Positions 61,861-64,000 of a DNA stretch of 64,000 nt are shown in pieces (the first letter of the stretch is position 1; each line of letters begins with the position of its first letter). Made by a program: the position numbers and the translations under genes. Source of the stretch: Solidesulfovibrio alcoholivorans DSM 5433. Lineage in GTDB: Bacteria; Desulfobacterota; Desulfovibrionia; Desulfovibrionales; Desulfovibrionaceae. The notes under the pieces are model-generated. The model made no database searches. It was not told the origin of the DNA and saw only the letters and a list, made by a program, of their open reading frames with translations. The stretch lies in the NCBI RefSeq assembly GCF_000702665.1, contig NZ_JNJA01000004.1:391610-455609 (forward strand), written 5' to 3'.

Positions 61861-62445
61861 ATGTTGAGCGTTTGTGTTTTTTGCGGTTCATCGTCCGGGT
61901 TCGACCCGGCGTATGTCGATACGGCGAACGCCTTGGGCCGGCTGCTCGCCGCCGAGGGGCTGACGCTCGTCTACGGCGGGGCCTGCGTGGGTCTCATGGG
62001 CGCGATGGCCGACGCCACCCTCGCCGCCGGGGGCAAGGCCGTGGGCGTGCTGCCCGATTTCCTGCGCCGCAAGGAGCTGGCGCACCCCAAACTCACGGAA
62101 CTGCATGTGGTGTCGTCCATGCACGAGCGCAAGGCGCGCATGGCCGAGCTCGCCGACGGCTTCATCGCCCTGCCCGGCGGCATGGGCACGCTCGAGGAGT
62201 TCTGCGAGATCATCACCTGGGCGCAGCTCGGGCTGCACAAGAAGCCCTGTGGCCTGCTCAACGTGCAGCACTACTACGACCCGCTCCTGGAATGCGTCTC
62301 CCGCATGGCCGAAGAAGGCTTTCTGCGCGTGGAGCATAAGGGGCTGGTGCTACACAACGACACGCCCGAGGGCCTGCTTGAAGACATGCGGGCGTTCGAG
62401 CCGCTCCGGGTGGAAAAGTGGGTGGACAGGAAGGAGAAGGCGTAA
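61861..62445 (+). CDS. LOG-family protein (nucleotide 5'-monophosphate phosphoribohydrolase)
   Basis: 194 residues. Signature PGGMGTLEEFCEIITWAQLG with the nucleotide-binding PGGxGTxxE, and an N-terminal SVCVFCGSSSGFDPAY typical of TIGR00730 proteins. Members cleave the N-glycosidic bond of AMP, GMP or cytokinin nucleotides. The bacterial role is likely nucleotide salvage or stress. The next small gene begins 2 nt after its stop. Confidence 0.92.
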   Translation: MLSVCVFCGSSSGFDPAYVDTANALGRLLAAEGLTLVYGGACVGLMGAMADATLAAGGKAVGVLPDFLRRKELAHPKLTELHVVSSMHERKARMAELADGFIALPGGMGTLEEFCEIITWAQLGLHKKPCGLLNVQHYYDPLLECVSRMAEEGFLRVEHKGLVLHNDTPEGLLEDMRAFEPLRVEKWVDRKEKA

Positions 62446-62447
62446 CC

Positions 62448-62627
62448 ATGGCCGCCCAGGACAGGAAACGTCCCCGCTCCACGCAAATCGACTTCACACC
62501 GCCGCTCGCCTTTGCCGATGCGGCGGAGGAGCTCGCCTACTACAAGGCCGAATGCCACCGCCTCAAAGCCATCATCGCCTTGCAGAAGCAGAAGATCCGC
62601 AAGCTCGTGGGCCACAAGGCGTCGTGA
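62448..62627 (+). CDS. Small coiled-coil-like hypothetical protein
   Basis: 59 residues. Basic N-terminus (MAAQDRKRPRSTQ), then an amphipathic helix with heptad-like spacing (AEELAYYKAECHRLKAIIAL) and a Lys/Arg end. AAGGAG lies upstream. It follows the LOG gene closely, so it is probably cotranscribed; its role is unknown. Confidence 0.7.
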   Translation: MAAQDRKRPRSTQIDFTPPLAFADAAEELAYYKAECHRLKAIIALQKQKIRKLVGHKAS

Positions 62628-62667
62628 CCGCCATGAGGCGCGGTTCCGGAATGCGCCGTCCGGCGCG

Positions 62668-63135
62668 TCAACCGGCCCCGGATGCCTTCCCCTGGACCAG
62701 GGCTGCATACCTTTCCGGGGACAAGACGTGGTACGTCCCCGTGGCCCGCATGCACACCGCGCCGCCGGCATCGGTCAGTGCGGCCGTCATATGGACCTTG
62801 GGGCCTTGCCGCCCCGTGACGCGGCAGACGGCGCGCACGGGTTTGCCGGCAATGCGCAGGGGCCGCAAAAAGCGGCAGCGCAGGTCCGCAGTGACCGCCA
62901 TCTCGCCGGTGTGCACGACGCAGGCCCAGCCCATGAGTTCGTCGAGCAGCCCCATCTGAATCGCGCCGTGCATGATGTCGCCCTGGCCGACGAAGCGTTC
63001 CTCGGGCACGTACTGCGTCGAAATCTCGCCCGTCGCGTCGTCGTGAAAGAATCTGAGGCCCAGGCCTTGCGGATTGTCCGCGCCGCAGAAAAAGCAGCGG
63101 CGATCCGGAAACGGGTTGGCGATTTCCCTTTGCAT
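62668..63135 (-). CDS. PaaI/hotdog-fold thioesterase
   Basis: 155 residues. Begins RRCFFCGADNPQGLGLRF, the CFxCG-NPxGL opening of this thioesterase branch, followed by the hotdog helix VGQGDIMHGAIQMGLLDELM with the HGG-type loop. Hydrolyses an acyl-CoA; substrate unknown. The ATG at 63135 has GGGAG upstream. It lies 19 nt after the aat stop and is probably cotranscribed with it. Confidence 0.85.
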   Translation of the reverse strand: MQREIANPFPDRRCFFCGADNPQGLGLRFFHDDATGEISTQYVPEERFVGQGDIMHGAIQMGLLDELMGWACVVHTGEMAVTADLRCRFLRPLRIAGKPVRAVCRVTGRQGPKVHMTAALTDAGGAVCMRATGTYHVLSPERYAALVQGKASGAG

Positions 63136-63154
63136 GGCACTCTCCCGCGAACGG

Positions 63155-63931
63155 CTACGGCCGATGTCTTTCGCCCGGGCGGCACCCGCAGGCATCGGGA
63201 GCGTCCACGTCGCTGCCGCGCAACGCTTCCACGTCCGCGTCCAGGGGCGCGAACGTCCATTTTCCCGGCTCGCCGCCCTCTTCCCGGGCGACATCCAGGC
63301 GCTTGAGGAATTCCCCGCGCCGCACCTCCACCGCGCCGAAACGGCACAAATGGCCCGTCGCCTGCTGGCAGTCGATGAAATGGAAGCCCATGGCGTCCAG
63401 GCGGCGGCACAAGCTCACGAACGCCACCTTGGAGGCGTCCGTCACCGTGTGGAACATGGACTCGCCGAAAAATGCCTTGCCCATGGCCACGCCGTAGGCC
63501 CCGCCGACGAGCTCCCCATCCAGCCAGGTCTCGACGCTGTGGGCGTAGCCGGCGGCATGAAGCCTTTCATACGCCTGGATCATTGCGGGAATGATCCAGG
63601 TGCCGTCGCCGGCGTCGCGCGGGGTGGCGGCGCACCCCCGGATGACGCCGGCGAAGTCCGTATCGAAGGTCACGCGGAATTTTCCCGAGCGCAGCGTGCG
63701 CATAAGCCGCCGCGACACGTGGACCTGCCCGGGAAACAAAATCGGCCGCGGGTCCGGCGACCACCACAGGATCGGCGTCTCGTCGTCGTACCAGGGGAAG
63801 ATGCCGCGCCGGTAGGCCGCGATCAGGCGCTCCAGGCGCAGGTCCCCGCCGACGGCGAGCAGGCCCCCGGGTTCGGCCAGGCTCGGCCGGGGAAAGCGCG
63901 TGGCCTCCTCCGTCAGATAAAAAACCGGCAT
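63155..63931 (-). CDS. aat: Leucyl/phenylalanyl-tRNA-protein transferase
   Basis: 258 residues. Adds Leu or Phe from tRNA to N-terminal Arg or Lys of proteins, making them substrates for ClpAPS. Family motifs: GGLLAVGGDLRLERLIAAY, RGIFPWYDDETPILWWSPDP, FHTVTDASKVAFVSL and FIDCQQATGH. The start at 63931 (MPVFYL) is chosen because it matches the usual N-terminus and has GGGAG before it; starts at 63955 and 63973 would add 8 or 14 residues. The remaining 69 bases to the edge hold no recognisable gene. Confidence 0.95.
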   Translation of the reverse strand: MPVFYLTEEATRFPRPSLAEPGGLLAVGGDLRLERLIAAYRRGIFPWYDDETPILWWSPDPRPILFPGQVHVSRRLMRTLRSGKFRVTFDTDFAGVIRGCAATPRDAGDGTWIIPAMIQAYERLHAAGYAHSVETWLDGELVGGAYGVAMGKAFFGESMFHTVTDASKVAFVSLCRRLDAMGFHFIDCQQATGHLCRFGAVEVRRGEFLKRLDVAREEGGEPGKWTFAPLDADVEALRGSDVDAPDACGCRPGERHRP

Positions 63932-64000
63932 AGCGCTCCCATCTGCTTTCTCCATCTCCCTTCTCCCCCTCATGCAGCGGGCGGCTGGACGCGGCAGGGC

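Overview
The window is high-GC chromosomal DNA from a strictly anaerobic sulfate reducer of the Desulfovibrionaceae type. The best evidence is the organic-acid oxidation cluster at 14.2-33.7 kb: sensor kinase, sigma-54 response regulator, pyruvate:ferredoxin oxidoreductase (PFOR), D-lactate dehydrogenase pair, acetyl-CoA synthetase, lactate permease and the LUD-type L-lactate dehydrogenase. A low-molecular-weight assimilatory-type sulfite reductase, a selenocysteine tRNA, a hemerythrin and HypF agree with this. No genus is claimed.

Layout. 0-4.8 kb (+): 3' part of a DHH-CBS-poly(A) polymerase protein, hisD, purC, tRNA-Ser(GGA) and the small SRP RNA with its terminator. 4.9-10.4 kb (-): PRTase, Fe-S aldo/keto reductase, MFS exporter, MarR regulator and an alkaline-phosphatase-superfamily hydrolase. 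11-14 kb: a divergent DUF169/LysR pair, tRNA-Sec and a bacteriohemerythrin. 14.2-33.7 kb (+): the lactate system. Its regulator genes overlap by 4 nt. The catabolic operon starts from a near-perfect -24/-12 promoter preceded by three 18-bp palindromes sharing one core, and ends at a strong terminator. Lactate enters through LctP, is oxidised by two unrelated Fe-S dehydrogenase systems, pyruvate goes to acetyl-CoA through PFOR, and acetyl-CoA is converted to acetate plus ATP by a fused ADP-forming ligase. No pta or ackA is present.

33.8-47 kb: a lipoprotein gene broken by an in-frame TAG, a Cys-containing hypothetical protein, a chemoreceptor with an AT-rich sensor half, the small sulfite reductase, a DUF255 protein, a lone receiver, a beta-helix protein, a PfpI/DJ-1 protein, a block of long inverted repeats, a DUF362 protein and hypF. 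47-50.1 kb: three tandem CI/S24-like regulators, all without the catalytic serine, each behind its own promoter-like sequence. 50.1-52.5 kb (-): a rhomboid protease and an RluD-CoaE fusion. 52.6-53.6 kb: an alcohol dehydrogenase. 53.65-61.2 kb (-): a tightly packed operon uvrB - K+ channel - two glycosyltransferases - ligA. 61.3-64 kb: small housekeeping genes ending in aat.

A dispersed GC-rich hairpin element beginning GCCTCCGGCG occurs four times (about 2.15, 43.4, 43.7 and 53.6 kb). No CRISPR array, transposase, integrase or prophage structural gene is visible. The points most worth following are the three-palindrome/sigma-54 control region, the array of three serine-less S24 regulators including a palindrome over a start codon, the inverted-repeat block at 43.4-43.75 kb, and the replacement of Pta-AckA by an ADP-forming ligase.
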